A stretch of DNA of 64,000 nucleotides from Io17-Chloro-G2 sp965226915 (GTDB lineage Bacteria > Chloroflexota > Dehalococcoidia > Lucifugimonadales > UBA3495), in assembly GCA_965226915.1 (NCBI GenBank), contig CBDDEJ010000007.1:248001-312000 (forward strand), read 5' to 3'. Shown here in pieces: positions 1 to 7,427 of this stretch. The translations under genes were made by a program, and so were the position numbers. A model generated the notes under the pieces. The model was not told the DNA's origin. It saw nothing but the letters and a program-made list of their open reading frames with translations, and made no database searches. How positions within the stretch are numbered: position 1 is the stretch's first letter; each line of letters starts with the position of its first letter.

Positions 1-213
1 AGCTATCACAGCTTGGAAGATCGGATAGTAAAAAATACCTTGGCCAGAGAGGCGGCCAGGTGCATCTGCCCGCCGGAATTACCGGAATGCGTTTGCGGCC
101 ATCAACCGCGAATGCGAAACATCACACGGAGGGTGATAAAGCCTTCGGTTGAAGAAGTGAAGCAAAATCCGCGCAGCCGCAGCGCCCGTATGCGGGTCGC
201 CCAACGGCTCTAG
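1..213 (+). CDS. rsmH: RsmH (16S rRNA m4C1402 methyltransferase), C-terminal end only
   Basis: The frame is open from base 1 and stops at 211-213. The first residues read SYHSLEDRIVK, the conserved motif near the C-terminus of RsmH/MraW, followed by a Cys-rich CICPPELPECVCG stretch and the terminal NPRSRSARMRVAQRL that ends this family. The catalytic SAM-binding part lies upstream of the window. RsmH methylates N4 of C1402 of 16S rRNA and is usually the second gene of the division (dcw) cluster, which agrees with ftsA and ftsZ following. A TTG at 13 could be mistaken for a start, but the family match continues upstream of it. Confidence 0.9.
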   Translation, partial: SYHSLEDRIVKNTLAREAARCICPPELPECVCGHQPRMRNITRRVIKPSVEEVKQNPRSRSARMRVAQRL

Positions 214-271
214 GGTGTGCGCCGGGCGGCGGATCGCCCGATGGGTAGTTCGATAAAAGGACGGTGGGGAA

Positions 272-1528
272 GTGGCAAAAGAGATTTATTACACCGGTGT
301 AGACATTGGCAGTAGCAAGGTTTGCTCCATTATCGCCCGGGTGGGCTCCGAGGGCGAATTAAAGATCCTAGGCACAGGTCTGGTTCCTTCCCAGGGAATG
401 CAAAAAGGGCGTATAGAAAACATCGGCGAAGTTCAGACGGCGGTTAAAGAGTCGATGGAAGAAGCCCAAAGGTACATCGGCCGAGGCGTCATATCAGGGG
501 TCTACGCCGGAGTGAGCGGCGCTCATATCTCCTGCTTGAACTCCAAGGAGATCTTGGACAACCCTGGCGACATGGACGACGTCACTCCCAGCCGGATCGA
601 GCAGTTGATGGAGTCCTCGTTTCCAGTGGTGGACCCGGCCCGGGAACTCCTGCATATCATTCCCATCGGTTACGGCGTCGACGGATTGTCGGGCGTGAGG
701 AACCCGGTGGGTTTGCATGCCAATCAGGTGGAAGTCGAGGCCCATGTGGTCACAGGCGACGCCGTAACTTTGAAGAACACTGTTAAGGCGGTTCAGGGCG
801 CCAAGGTTGCGGTGCATAGCTTGGTGCTGCAATCGCTGGCCTCGGCTGAAGCGACCCTTACCGGTGACGAGCGGGAAATGGGAGTGGTGTTGGTGGACAT
901 CGGCGGCGCTACCACTGATATGACCATATACCGGCAGGGAAACCCATGGTATTCAGCAGTGATCTCCGTCGGTGGAGATCACCTGACCAAGGATTTGTCG
1001 GTGGCGATTCGGACTCCCTGGAAAACGGCGGAAGAGATGAAGGTGAAGTGGGGCAACGCGCTTCCGGAGTTGGTTCGAGCCGATGAAGAAGTGGTGCTGC
1101 CGAGCTATCAAGGTCAGCCCAGGCCGGTGCTGCAGCGAAGGGCTCTCAGCGAGCCGCTTAATGCCAGGATGGTTGAAATTTTGAAACTGGTTCTTTTGAA
1201 GGTCAGGCAATCGGGGCTGCGCCAGTTCCCCATCGGGGGATTGGTGATCACAGGGGGCGGCGCCGAATTGGCTGGCATCAAAGAGTTAGCGCTGAAAACA
1301 TTGGGTGGCCCGGTGCGGATCGCCTACCCTAGCGGAATCGTGGGATTGCCGTCCCAGTTGCGTAAGCCCACATTTTCCACGGCGGTGGGACTGCTTTTGT
1401 GGGGGATCAAGCATCAGGGAGAAAAACGTACGTACCGGAACGGTGGAAAATCGTCATGGGGATCACTCTTCCAATGGGGTAAATCATCCGCTGGGGAAGG
1501 ACAAAGTCAGAAGGTAGGCGCCAAGTAG
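272..1528 (+). CDS. ftsA: Cell division protein FtsA
   Basis: This 418-residue actin-fold ATPase tethers FtsZ to the membrane at the division site. The N-terminus has the FtsA phosphate-1 signature (TGVDIGSSKVCSI), followed by a SHS2-type insertion around residues 85-160. The phosphate-2 loop (VLVDIGGATTDMTIY) is near residue 210, and the adenosine motif (GGLVITGGGAELAGI) near 325. The tail after residue 380 is basic and Gly/Ser rich, where an amphipathic membrane helix would be expected but is not obvious. The start is GTG, preceded by a purine-rich stretch. It lies 58 bp after rsmH and 102 bp before ftsZ, with no mur, ftsI, ftsW or ftsQ between. Confidence 0.95.
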   Translation: MAKEIYYTGVDIGSSKVCSIIARVGSEGELKILGTGLVPSQGMQKGRIENIGEVQTAVKESMEEAQRYIGRGVISGVYAGVSGAHISCLNSKEILDNPGDMDDVTPSRIEQLMESSFPVVDPARELLHIIPIGYGVDGLSGVRNPVGLHANQVEVEAHVVTGDAVTLKNTVKAVQGAKVAVHSLVLQSLASAEATLTGDEREMGVVLVDIGGATTDMTIYRQGNPWYSAVISVGGDHLTKDLSVAIRTPWKTAEEMKVKWGNALPELVRADEEVVLPSYQGQPRPVLQRRALSEPLNARMVEILKLVLLKVRQSGLRQFPIGGLVITGGGAELAGIKELALKTLGGPVRIAYPSGIVGLPSQLRKPTFSTAVGLLLWGIKHQGEKRTYRNGGKSSWGSLFQWGKSSAGEGQSQKVGAK

Positions 1529-1630
1529 ATCGGGCGATTCATAGATCTTCTATACCAAGGGAACTATTTGACCAGGGGAGTCAACTCACAAGGAAACTGA
1601 GGGCACATAATTAAAGCGGAGGGATACGAT

Positions 1631-2785
1631 ATGGTGTTCGACAATTCAGCGTCTTGGGATGCAGCCCCGGAAATGCCAGAACAGGCAAGTTTGATGCCGG
1701 AAATCGTCGGCGGCGTGCCGCTGATCAAGGTTGTTGGAATCGGCGGGGGCGGCAGCAACGCGGTTAGCAGAATGTTCAAGGAAAAATTGCCTGTGGTGGA
1801 GTACTACGCCCTGAATACCGACGCCCAGCATCTTTTCCGGTGCGAAGTCTCCCATAGAATCGCTATCGGGCAGAACCTGACCCGGGGTTTGGGTTCGGGC
1901 GCTCAACCTGACCTGGGCCGGCAGGCGGCGGAAGAAAGCCGGGCAGAACTGGAAGCAGCCCTGGAAGGGGCCGACATGGTCTTCTTGGCCGTGGGAATGG
2001 GCGGCGGCACCGGCACGGGCGCCGCGCCGGTGGTGGCGCAGATAGCTAAAGAGTCGGGAGCATTGACAGTGGCCGTGGTTAGCAAGCCATTCGCCTTTGA
2101 GGCCAACAACCGCCGGAAAAATGCTGAAGAGGGCATCAGCCGTCTAAAAGACCAGGTCGATACGCTCATAGTGATACCCAATGACCGGCTCCTACAGATG
2201 AACACCAACACCGAGCAAACCTTCACTTGGGAAGATGCTTTGAAGATGGCTGATTCAGTCCTTCAACAAGGCATTCAGGCGATAGCCGAAGTCGTCACCG
2301 TCCCTGGTGAGATCAACGTGGACTTTGCCGATGTAAAGACCATTTTGACCGGCGCCGGCCCGGCCTGGCTGGCTATTGGAAAAGGCAAGGGTGAACAACG
2401 CGCGGTGGATGCCGCTAGGATGGCCACCAAGAGCCCGTTGCTGGATATCGCCATGGATGGAGCGAAGCGGGTGCTTTTCGTGATCAACGGCGGTCCTACC
2501 CTCAGCCTGCAGGAAGTTCAAGAGGCTGCTGACGTTATCCAAGAGATGTCTGACCCGGATGCGAACATCATCTTCGGAACATGCCGCGACCCCAAGTTGG
2601 AAGACGAGGTCAAGATCACCATGGTCGCAGCCTCCTTCCCGCTGCTGCAAGACAGCCAACTGGCCAGGGAGTCGGAGCTGGAAAGGCTGTTGCAGGACGT
2701 GATTCCCGCATCTGACGAAGAGCTGGACGTACCGGCGTTCCTGCGCCGCCAGGCCAGCAACAAGGGCCGAGGCTTTTTCCGGTAA
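1631..2785 (+). CDS. ftsZ: Cell division protein FtsZ
   Basis: Tubulin-like GTPase that polymerises into the Z ring; 384 residues, a normal length. The nucleotide-binding start (IKVVGIGGGGSNAVSRM) is near residue 35 and the tubulin signature loop GGGTGTGAAP near residue 121. The T7-type catalytic region follows (NVDFADVKTIL). The C-terminal peptide DEELDVPAFLRRQ matches the conserved tail that binds FtsA, so the adjacent FtsA is a likely partner. A good Shine-Dalgarno (GCGGAGGG) precedes the ATG. The N-terminal extension before the globular domain is about 30 residues. Two hairpins downstream close the operon. Confidence 0.97.
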   Translation: MVFDNSASWDAAPEMPEQASLMPEIVGGVPLIKVVGIGGGGSNAVSRMFKEKLPVVEYYALNTDAQHLFRCEVSHRIAIGQNLTRGLGSGAQPDLGRQAAEESRAELEAALEGADMVFLAVGMGGGTGTGAAPVVAQIAKESGALTVAVVSKPFAFEANNRRKNAEEGISRLKDQVDTLIVIPNDRLLQMNTNTEQTFTWEDALKMADSVLQQGIQAIAEVVTVPGEINVDFADVKTILTGAGPAWLAIGKGKGEQRAVDAARMATKSPLLDIAMDGAKRVLFVINGGPTLSLQEVQEAADVIQEMSDPDANIIFGTCRDPKLEDEVKITMVAASFPLLQDSQLARESELERLLQDVIPASDEELDVPAFLRRQASNKGRGFFR

Positions 2786-2804
2786 GAAGTCCCTGCTTAA
2801 GTCG

Positions 2805-2833
2805 CCGGTCCCAGGCCTAAAGCCTGGGACCGG
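2805..2833 (+). terminator. Hairpin after ftsZ
   Basis: A perfect 12-bp stem (CCGGTCCCAGGC with its complement at 2822-2833) closes a 5-nt loop 19 bp after the ftsZ stop. The following bases (ATTATTC) are only weakly T-rich, so it may be a weak terminator or a 3'-protecting hairpin. Confidence 0.55.
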
Positions 2834-2908
2834 ATTATTCAGAGTAATATTCTCGGAAGCCTAAGCGCACTATTAACCATAATCCAACCAGGCGCCGGGA
2901 ACCACCAC

Positions 2909-2943
2909 GAGGCCGTCTCTCCAATAGGGGGGGCGGCCTCTTT
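2909..2943 (+). terminator. Second hairpin with T run after ftsZ
   Basis: GAGGCCG at 2909-2915 pairs with CGGCCTC at 2934-2940. The inner arms (TCTCTCC against a G7 run) can extend the RNA stem to about 14 bp through G-U pairs around an AATA loop. TTT follows directly. It probably completes termination of the rsmH-ftsA-ftsZ transcript. Confidence 0.55.
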
Positions 2944-3078
2944 GATATCCTGGCCTCTCTGAAATCCTCCAGCAATCGCTTAGCCCTCTCCCAGGCCTCT
3001 CATCTAATAACTAATAACCAAAAAAACTTCCAAGACCCGCAGTAAAACCAGAATAGTTGCGCCGATATTCGTAATTCA

Positions 3079-3107
3079 TTGACTTGTAATGGAAGGCAAT
3101 ATACAAT
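3079..3107 (+). promoter_or_regulatory. Sigma-70 type promoter of nrdR
   Basis: TTGACT (3079-3084) and TACAAT (3102-3107) are separated by exactly 17 bp. They sit in a conspicuously AT-rich stretch of an otherwise GC-rich window. The expected transcription start is about 3114, leaving a leader of roughly 87 nt before the nrdR ATG. Confidence 0.6.
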
Positions 3108-3112
3108 ATATC

Positions 3113-3158
3113 TACTACTTGTGGTAGTATCAGTTAACAATAACACATTATATAGTAT
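3113..3158 (+). promoter_or_regulatory. Two NrdR-box-like sites upstream of nrdR
   Basis: Site 1 (3113-3129) is the perfect inverted repeat TACTAC-N5-GTAGTA and starts at the predicted +1. Site 2 (3143-3158, ACACATTATATAGTAT) resembles the known NrdR box (ACAC..TATAT..GTGT type). The starts are 30 bp apart, about three helical turns, as in known tandem NrdR boxes. Autorepression by NrdR is inferred from this placement and from matching sites before nrdJ. Confidence 0.55.
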
Positions 3159-3200
3159 TTTATATTCATTTAATAATATTCTCAAATTGAGACCATTTAA

Positions 3201-3851
3201 ATGAACTGTCCGTACTGCGGATACTCGGATTCTAAGGTCACCGACTCCAGGGTCGTGGAGAACGGCATACGCCGCCGCCGGGAATGCCAGCAGTGCAGCG
3301 TCCGGTTCACCACCTATGAAAGAATCCAGACCACGGCCCTCATGGTAACCAAGCAGGACAACCGGAGGGAAGAGTTCGACCGTGACAAACTTTTAACCGG
3401 CATTCGGATGGCTTGCGCCAAACGGCCGGTGTCTTCGCGCGTAGTCGATAAGCTGGTCGAGGAAATAGAATCCGAACTTCAGCATCTGGGCCAATCTGAG
3501 GTGGATTCCAACCGGTTGGGGACCATGGTGATGGACCGGCTAAAAGAGATAGACAGGGTGGCGTACATCCGGTTTGCCAGTGTTTATCGGGATTTCCAAG
3601 ATATAGAAAGTTTCGAAAAGGCGGTCAATGACCTGAAGGAAGAGAACACCCAGCTTCCATTGTTGGAGGAAACCCCGCCCCCTATTAGGCCCGCCCGCCG
3701 CCGTGGCCGCCCGGCCGGCGCACGAAGCCAGTCGGTCAACGGCAGACTGTCGGCGGGAATGGCTAAAAATGATCCGTCCGGAGGAAATGGATCTTCCGAA
3801 TTACTCTTGCCAGCGAATTCAGAACCATCAGGAGAAACCGGCAATGAATAG
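3201..3851 (+). CDS. nrdR: Transcriptional repressor NrdR
   Basis: ATP/dATP-sensing repressor of ribonucleotide reductase genes. Cys3, Cys6, Cys29 and Cys32 form the N-terminal zinc ribbon (MNCPYCG, ECQQC). An ATP-cone domain runs from about residue 45 to 140, ending with the family motif VAYIRFASVYRDFQDIESF. The protein has 216 residues, about 60 more than usual. The extra C-terminus (from about 150) is Pro/Arg/Ser rich (RRRGRPAGARS), low complexity, and could be a basic nucleic-acid-binding tail. The ATG follows the promoter and boxes described above. A small ORF overlaps its stop, and nrdJ, its expected target, lies 0.7 kb downstream. Confidence 0.93.
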   Translation: MNCPYCGYSDSKVTDSRVVENGIRRRRECQQCSVRFTTYERIQTTALMVTKQDNRREEFDRDKLLTGIRMACAKRPVSSRVVDKLVEEIESELQHLGQSEVDSNRLGTMVMDRLKEIDRVAYIRFASVYRDFQDIESFEKAVNDLKEENTQLPLLEETPPPIRPARRRGRPAGARSQSVNGRLSAGMAKNDPSGGNGSSELLLPANSEPSGETGNE

Positions 3852-4080
3852 TAGTCTTAGTCAATCGGCGCTGTCCCGGTTGTTGTCGTTGAGCAACAGA
3901 GCATATGATTTGGACCGGCAGTTGGGAAACATTCAAATACCGGCCGGGCGAGAAAACCTTAGTTCGCAAGCCGTCCTCATCCCCAGCCCCATCGCCGATC
4001 TTCAGGACGACTTGGACCGGACGGTCCGGGCCGGTCTGGTCACTTGTTGGCTGGGGGATTCTTCCGGTAGCCTTCAGTAA
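3844..4080 (+). CDS. Small hypothetical protein coupled to nrdR
   Basis: A 78-residue ORF whose ATG overlaps the last 8 bases of nrdR, so translation may be coupled. AGGAG lies about 10 nt before the ATG. The sequence begins MNSSLSQSALSRLLSLSN, and a middle part (DRQLGNIQIPAGRENL, then IADLQDDLDRTV) could form one or two helices. No membrane segment, cysteine cluster or known domain is visible. I do not recognise a family. Overlap and ribosome site favour a real gene, while its small size and lack of homology clues leave doubt. Confidence 0.45.
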   Translation: MNSSLSQSALSRLLSLSNRAYDLDRQLGNIQIPAGRENLSSQAVLIPSPIADLQDDLDRTVRAGLVTCWLGDSSGSLQ

Positions 4081-4259
4081 CTCCCGGAAAATTACTTCTG
4101 GACTATTGTCCCGGGGTTCCCTCTAGGCAAGTCCGGAATAGCCCTGCCATTTCCCCCTTCGGCAAGGCCAGATCAAAGCTGATTTTCATTGCCGGATGAA
4201 CGCCGGAAATCCGGCTAAAAACCCCGGCCTTCTCCTCCCGATTTAGACCCCAGAATCCC

Positions 4260-4288
4260 TTGACTTTCCCTACCTCCAACGCTAAAAT
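4260..4288 (+). promoter_or_regulatory. Sigma-70 type promoter of nrdJ
   Basis: TTGACT (4260-4265), a 17-bp spacer and TAAAAT (4283-4288) give a near-consensus promoter. The predicted start, about 4295, leaves a leader of roughly 267 nt before nrdJ. The geometry is the same as in front of nrdR. Confidence 0.6.
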
Positions 4289-4294
4289 GCGCCT

Positions 4295-4346
4295 CTACAA
4301 CCTGTTGTAGTTGCCTGCTGGCTTGGCACACTATATGGTAGTGTGC
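4295..4346 (+). promoter_or_regulatory. Two tandem NrdR-box palindromes upstream of nrdJ
   Basis: Site 1 (4295-4310) is a perfect palindrome, CTACAAC-CT-GTTGTAG, starting at the predicted +1. Site 2 (4326-4346) has perfect 8-bp arms, GCACACTA and TAGTGTGC, around TATGG; its core ACACTA-N5-TAGTGT fits the NrdR box. Centres are about 33 bp apart. Site 2 shares TGGTAGT with site 1 of nrdR. Repression by NrdR is inferred. Confidence 0.65.
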
Positions 4347-4561
4347 AGGCGGCGAACTGATGAAATCCCGCCTGGAAAACCCCGGATTCCCACAGGTGTT
4401 AGTGACAATGACAGGGGGTATCCGGACCCGTAAAGTGGTACAAAATAAGGCATTGGTTTCTAAGTGCGGTCTTATAGAAAACATCGGCTCGGGGTAGGGT
4501 CGTAGAGATTAAATTTTGGCTCCGATCGCGTGTTGGGATTGGTGATGGTTGAGGGGTCGGT

Positions 4562-6982
4562 ATGGTAGTTTCTTTAGATAATTTGAATATGCAGAATACA
4601 ACTGATAACAAAGATCAGATTCAAGAAAACCGCGAAAAGATCACGGTTGCGCTCGAGCAAGCCGGGATCACCGCTCAGATCGCGGACCTGTCGCCGGAGC
4701 TCACGAAAAACGCCCAGGTGGTTTTGGAACGCCGGTACCTTTCCAAGGACCGGCAAGGAACAATCCTAGAAGATTCCGACGGCCTGTTTCGGCGGGTCGC
4801 CCAAAACCTTTCGCAAGCCGACTTGTTATACGGCGCAACCGAAAGCCAACGCGAGCAAACCGAGGAAGAATTCTTCCAGGTAATGCGCCGTCTAGAGGTG
4901 CTGCCCAACTCGCCAACGCTGATGAATGCGGGACGTGAGTTGCAGCAACTTTCAGCGTGTTTCGTTCTGCCCATTGAAGACTCCCTGGATTTTATCTTCG
5001 AGAAAGTCAAGCAGACCGCCATCATCCACAAAAGCGGCGGAGGAACCGGGTTTTCCTTCAGCCGGCTTCGCCCAGCAGGAGACGTGGTCGGTTCCACCGG
5101 CGGCATCGCCAGCGGCCCCGTAAGCTTCATCCGCGCTTTCGACACTGCGACCGATGTGGTCAAGCAGGGCGGCACCCGGCGCGGCGCCAACATGGGTATT
5201 TTGGATGTTACGCATCCGGACATCTTGGATTTCATCAAATCCAAGGAAGACGGAACGATCCTTAATAATTTCAACATCTCGGTGGGCGTCACCCAAGAGT
5301 TCATGGAAAGGGTCAAGGCCGGAGTGGATTACGATCTGCTAAACCCCCGCAGCGGAGAAGTAGTCCGTCGCGAGAATGCCCGTAAGGTTTTTGACTTTAT
5401 AGCGGATATGGCATGGAAAACCGGAGACCCCGGACTGGTTTTCTTGGACGTCATCAACCGGGACAACCCGAACCCCCAATTGGGATATATAGAAAGCACC
5501 AATCCGTGCGGCGAGCAACCACTGCTGCCTTACGAGTCGTGCAACCTGGCGTCCATCAACTTGGCTCGCATGGTCAAGTACGAAGGCGCCGGCCAATCCA
5601 CTCAGGTGTCAATCGACTGGGACCGCCTGGACCAAGCCATTGGGACGACAGTCCATCTTTTGGACAACGTCATCGACATGAACGACTACCCGATCAAAGA
5701 GATCGAAGAGATGAGCAAGCGTACCCGGCGCATTGGCCTGGGCGTCATGGGATTCTCCGACCTTTTGATCCAGATGGCCATCCCCTACGACTCTCAAGAG
5801 GCCCTAGACCTGGCGGAAGAGGTGATGGGCCGCATCCAGCAGGAGACCATCAGGTCATCGGCCGTGTTGGCGTTCCAGCGGGGGACATTCCCAGCTTGGG
5901 AAGGAAGCGCCTACAACCGGACGGGGACCCATGGCGAACCTCCGGTTGGCCCGATGCGAAACTCAGCCCCGACCACGATCGCTCCCACCGGCACTATCAG
6001 CATAATCGCCGGCGCATCCAGCGGCATCGAGCCTTTGTTCGCCCTGAGCTATGTGCGAAACGTGATGGACAATACCCGGTTGGTGGAAGGCTATCCATAC
6101 TTTGAAGCAGTGGCCAAGAACGAGGGATTCTACTCCGATGAGCTGATGGAGCAGTTGGCCGAAAAAGGAAGTCTAGAAACCCTAGACGTGCCCCCATGGG
6201 TCAAAAACGTGTTCCGCACCTCCCACGACATAAACCCCGAATGGCACGTGAGAATGCAGGCGGCGTTCCAGAAATTCACCGACAACTCGGTGTCGAAGAC
6301 GATCAACTTCCCCCATGACGCCACCGTCGAAGAGGTTCAGCAGGCCTACATGCAGGCCTATGACCTGGGCTGCAAAGGAATCACTGTCTACCGGGATGGC
6401 AGCAAGGCTGGCCAGGTCTTGTCATTCTCAGGGAAAGAAGATGCCGAAGATCAGGTCACAAGTGGGCCGGATGCCCTTGAGCCTCGGGAGCGGCCGCAGA
6501 AGATCTACGGCACGACCGAAAGGGTCAGAACCGGCCACGGCAACATGTACGTGACGATCAACGTAGACGAAGAGAACCAACCCTTCGAGGTGTTTGGCAC
6601 CCTGGGTAAGGCGGGAGGCTGCGACTCCGCCCAATTGGAGGCCATTTCACGGCTGGTTTCCCTGGCGTTGCGCTCCGGGATCGACCCTCACATCGTCATT
6701 GACCAGCTTAGGGGCATAACCTGCTGTCCCGCATGGGATAACGGCACGCTGGTGCGCTCCAGCCCCGACGCCTTGGCCCTGGCTTTGGAGCGGCATGTTG
6801 GTTCTGCGGTTCAAGATACGGAAGGAGAGGTCCAGTTGGCGTTCACGCCCCAGCCAGTGGTCACTAATGGCAATGGCAACGGGCACATTTCGGGGCGAAA
6901 ATGTCCCGAATGCAATACGCCGGTGATATTCCAAGAAGGATGCCAGAGGTGTGTGTCCTGCGGTTGGAACAAGTGCGATTAA
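4562..6982 (+). CDS. nrdJ: Adenosylcobalamin-dependent (class II) ribonucleotide reductase
   Basis: Reduces ribonucleotides to deoxyribonucleotides using a cobalamin-generated thiyl radical, so no oxygen-dependent radical subunit is needed. The 806-residue protein carries SACFVLPIEDS near residue 132 (one of the redox cysteine pair), NPCGEQPLLPYESCNLASINL near residue 315 (radical Cys region), and the phosphate-binding APTGTISIIAGASSGIEP near 475. A C-terminal zinc ribbon (CPECNTP...CQRCVSCGWNKC) ends the chain; in this family the C-terminal cysteines re-reduce the active site. The tandem palindromes upstream imply control by the neighbouring NrdR. I searched the leader by eye for a cobalamin riboswitch and found none. 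Confidence 0.96.
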   Translation: MVVSLDNLNMQNTTDNKDQIQENREKITVALEQAGITAQIADLSPELTKNAQVVLERRYLSKDRQGTILEDSDGLFRRVAQNLSQADLLYGATESQREQTEEEFFQVMRRLEVLPNSPTLMNAGRELQQLSACFVLPIEDSLDFIFEKVKQTAIIHKSGGGTGFSFSRLRPAGDVVGSTGGIASGPVSFIRAFDTATDVVKQGGTRRGANMGILDVTHPDILDFIKSKEDGTILNNFNISVGVTQEFMERVKAGVDYDLLNPRSGEVVRRENARKVFDFIADMAWKTGDPGLVFLDVINRDNPNPQLGYIESTNPCGEQPLLPYESCNLASINLARMVKYEGAGQSTQVSIDWDRLDQAIGTTVHLLDNVIDMNDYPIKEIEEMSKRTRRIGLGVMGFSDLLIQMAIPYDSQEALDLAEEVMGRIQQETIRSSAVLAFQRGTFPAWEGSAYNRTGTHGEPPVGPMRNSAPTTIAPTGTISIIAGASSGIEPLFALSYVRNVMDNTRLVEGYPYFEAVAKNEGFYSDELMEQLAEKGSLETLDVPPWVKNVFRTSHDINPEWHVRMQAAFQKFTDNSVSKTINFPHDATVEEVQQAYMQAYDLGCKGITVYRDGSKAGQVLSFSGKEDAEDQVTSGPDALEPRERPQKIYGTTERVRTGHGNMYVTINVDEENQPFEVFGTLGKAGGCDSAQLEAISRLVSLALRSGIDPHIVIDQLRGITCCPAWDNGTLVRSSPDALALALERHVGSAVQDTEGEVQLAFTPQPVVTNGNGNGHISGRKCPECNTPVIFQEGCQRCVSCGWNKCD

Positions 6983-7059
6983 AGGAGGCGGCAAGGCCAG
7001 ACCCAATGACCATCGGTCGCGTATCGGAGAGCTATGTTATGAGCAAATCCGGAGAGAGT

Positions 7060-7140
7060 AGGCGGGCGCGTGGTGTGGTTGTGTGGTCAACTGCGATACA
7101 GGTAGCAATGCCTCGTAGCTGACGGGGGAAGCGCTCGCCT
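7060..7140 (+). other. Candidate structured RNA region between nrdJ and its terminator
   Basis: The 10-nt arms AGGCGGGCGC (7060-7069) and GCGCTCGCCT (7131-7140) can pair with one G-U, enclosing about 60 nt with further short pairings. A strong terminator follows 13 nt later. No protein-like ORF fits: a 38-residue ORF at 7006-7122 starts 16 nt from an AAAGGAGG, which is too far. It could be a 3'-UTR-derived small RNA or simply nrdJ trailer structure. I could not match it to a riboswitch or housekeeping RNA. Confidence 0.3.
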
Positions 7141-7152
7141 GCCCTCCTCCCT

Positions 7153-7186
7153 GAAGCCCCCGGCTGGCCCCGGGGGCTTCTCTTTT
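7153..7186 (+). terminator. Rho-independent terminator after nrdJ
   Basis: GAAGCCCCCGG (7153-7163) pairs perfectly with CCGGGGGCTTC (7170-7180) around a 6-nt loop, followed by TCTTTTG. This is the strongest intrinsic terminator seen in the window. Confidence 0.8.
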
Positions 7187-7340
7187 GCCCCGAAGGGCGT
7201 GCCGGAAGGATGACACCCACCGGCGATTGGACAAATATTAACCGGACAAATTTTATTTTACAAGGCGTTAAAGACCCGTTAGTCGCCGTATTTGGCGGGT
7301 TGCAGCGGCCTTCAATCACTCTTCAGCAGGCCGCGGCGGG

Positions 7341-7349
7341 TGCTATAAT
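7341..7349 (+). promoter_or_regulatory. Extended -10 promoter element before pdxA
   Basis: TGC-TATAAT is an exact extended -10 about 79 bp before the pdxA ATG. No convincing -35 box lies 16-18 bp upstream, as expected for extended -10 promoters. Similar TGN-TATAAT elements precede proC and the VOC gene at 12218. Confidence 0.5.
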
Positions 7350-7427
7350 CGCGGTTAATCCCCCGGAAAACTAAGCAAAATTAGAGGTCCAACCGGCGTT
7401 TTAATCAACCCTCTGGAGGCATCCATC

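Noticed and set aside
3000..3185. 61-residue ORF in the AT-rich region before nrdR
   Set aside because: It covers the promoter and operator on the opposite strand and has no ribosome site.
4081..4561. Cobalamin riboswitch in the nrdJ leader
   Set aside because: A B12-dependent enzyme made this plausible, but no B12-box-like sequence or expected architecture was found; the leader is better explained by NrdR boxes.
7006..7122. 38-residue ORF after nrdJ with AAAGGAGG upstream
   Set aside because: The ribosome-site spacing (16 nt) is too long and the frame overlaps the candidate RNA structure; no protein features.
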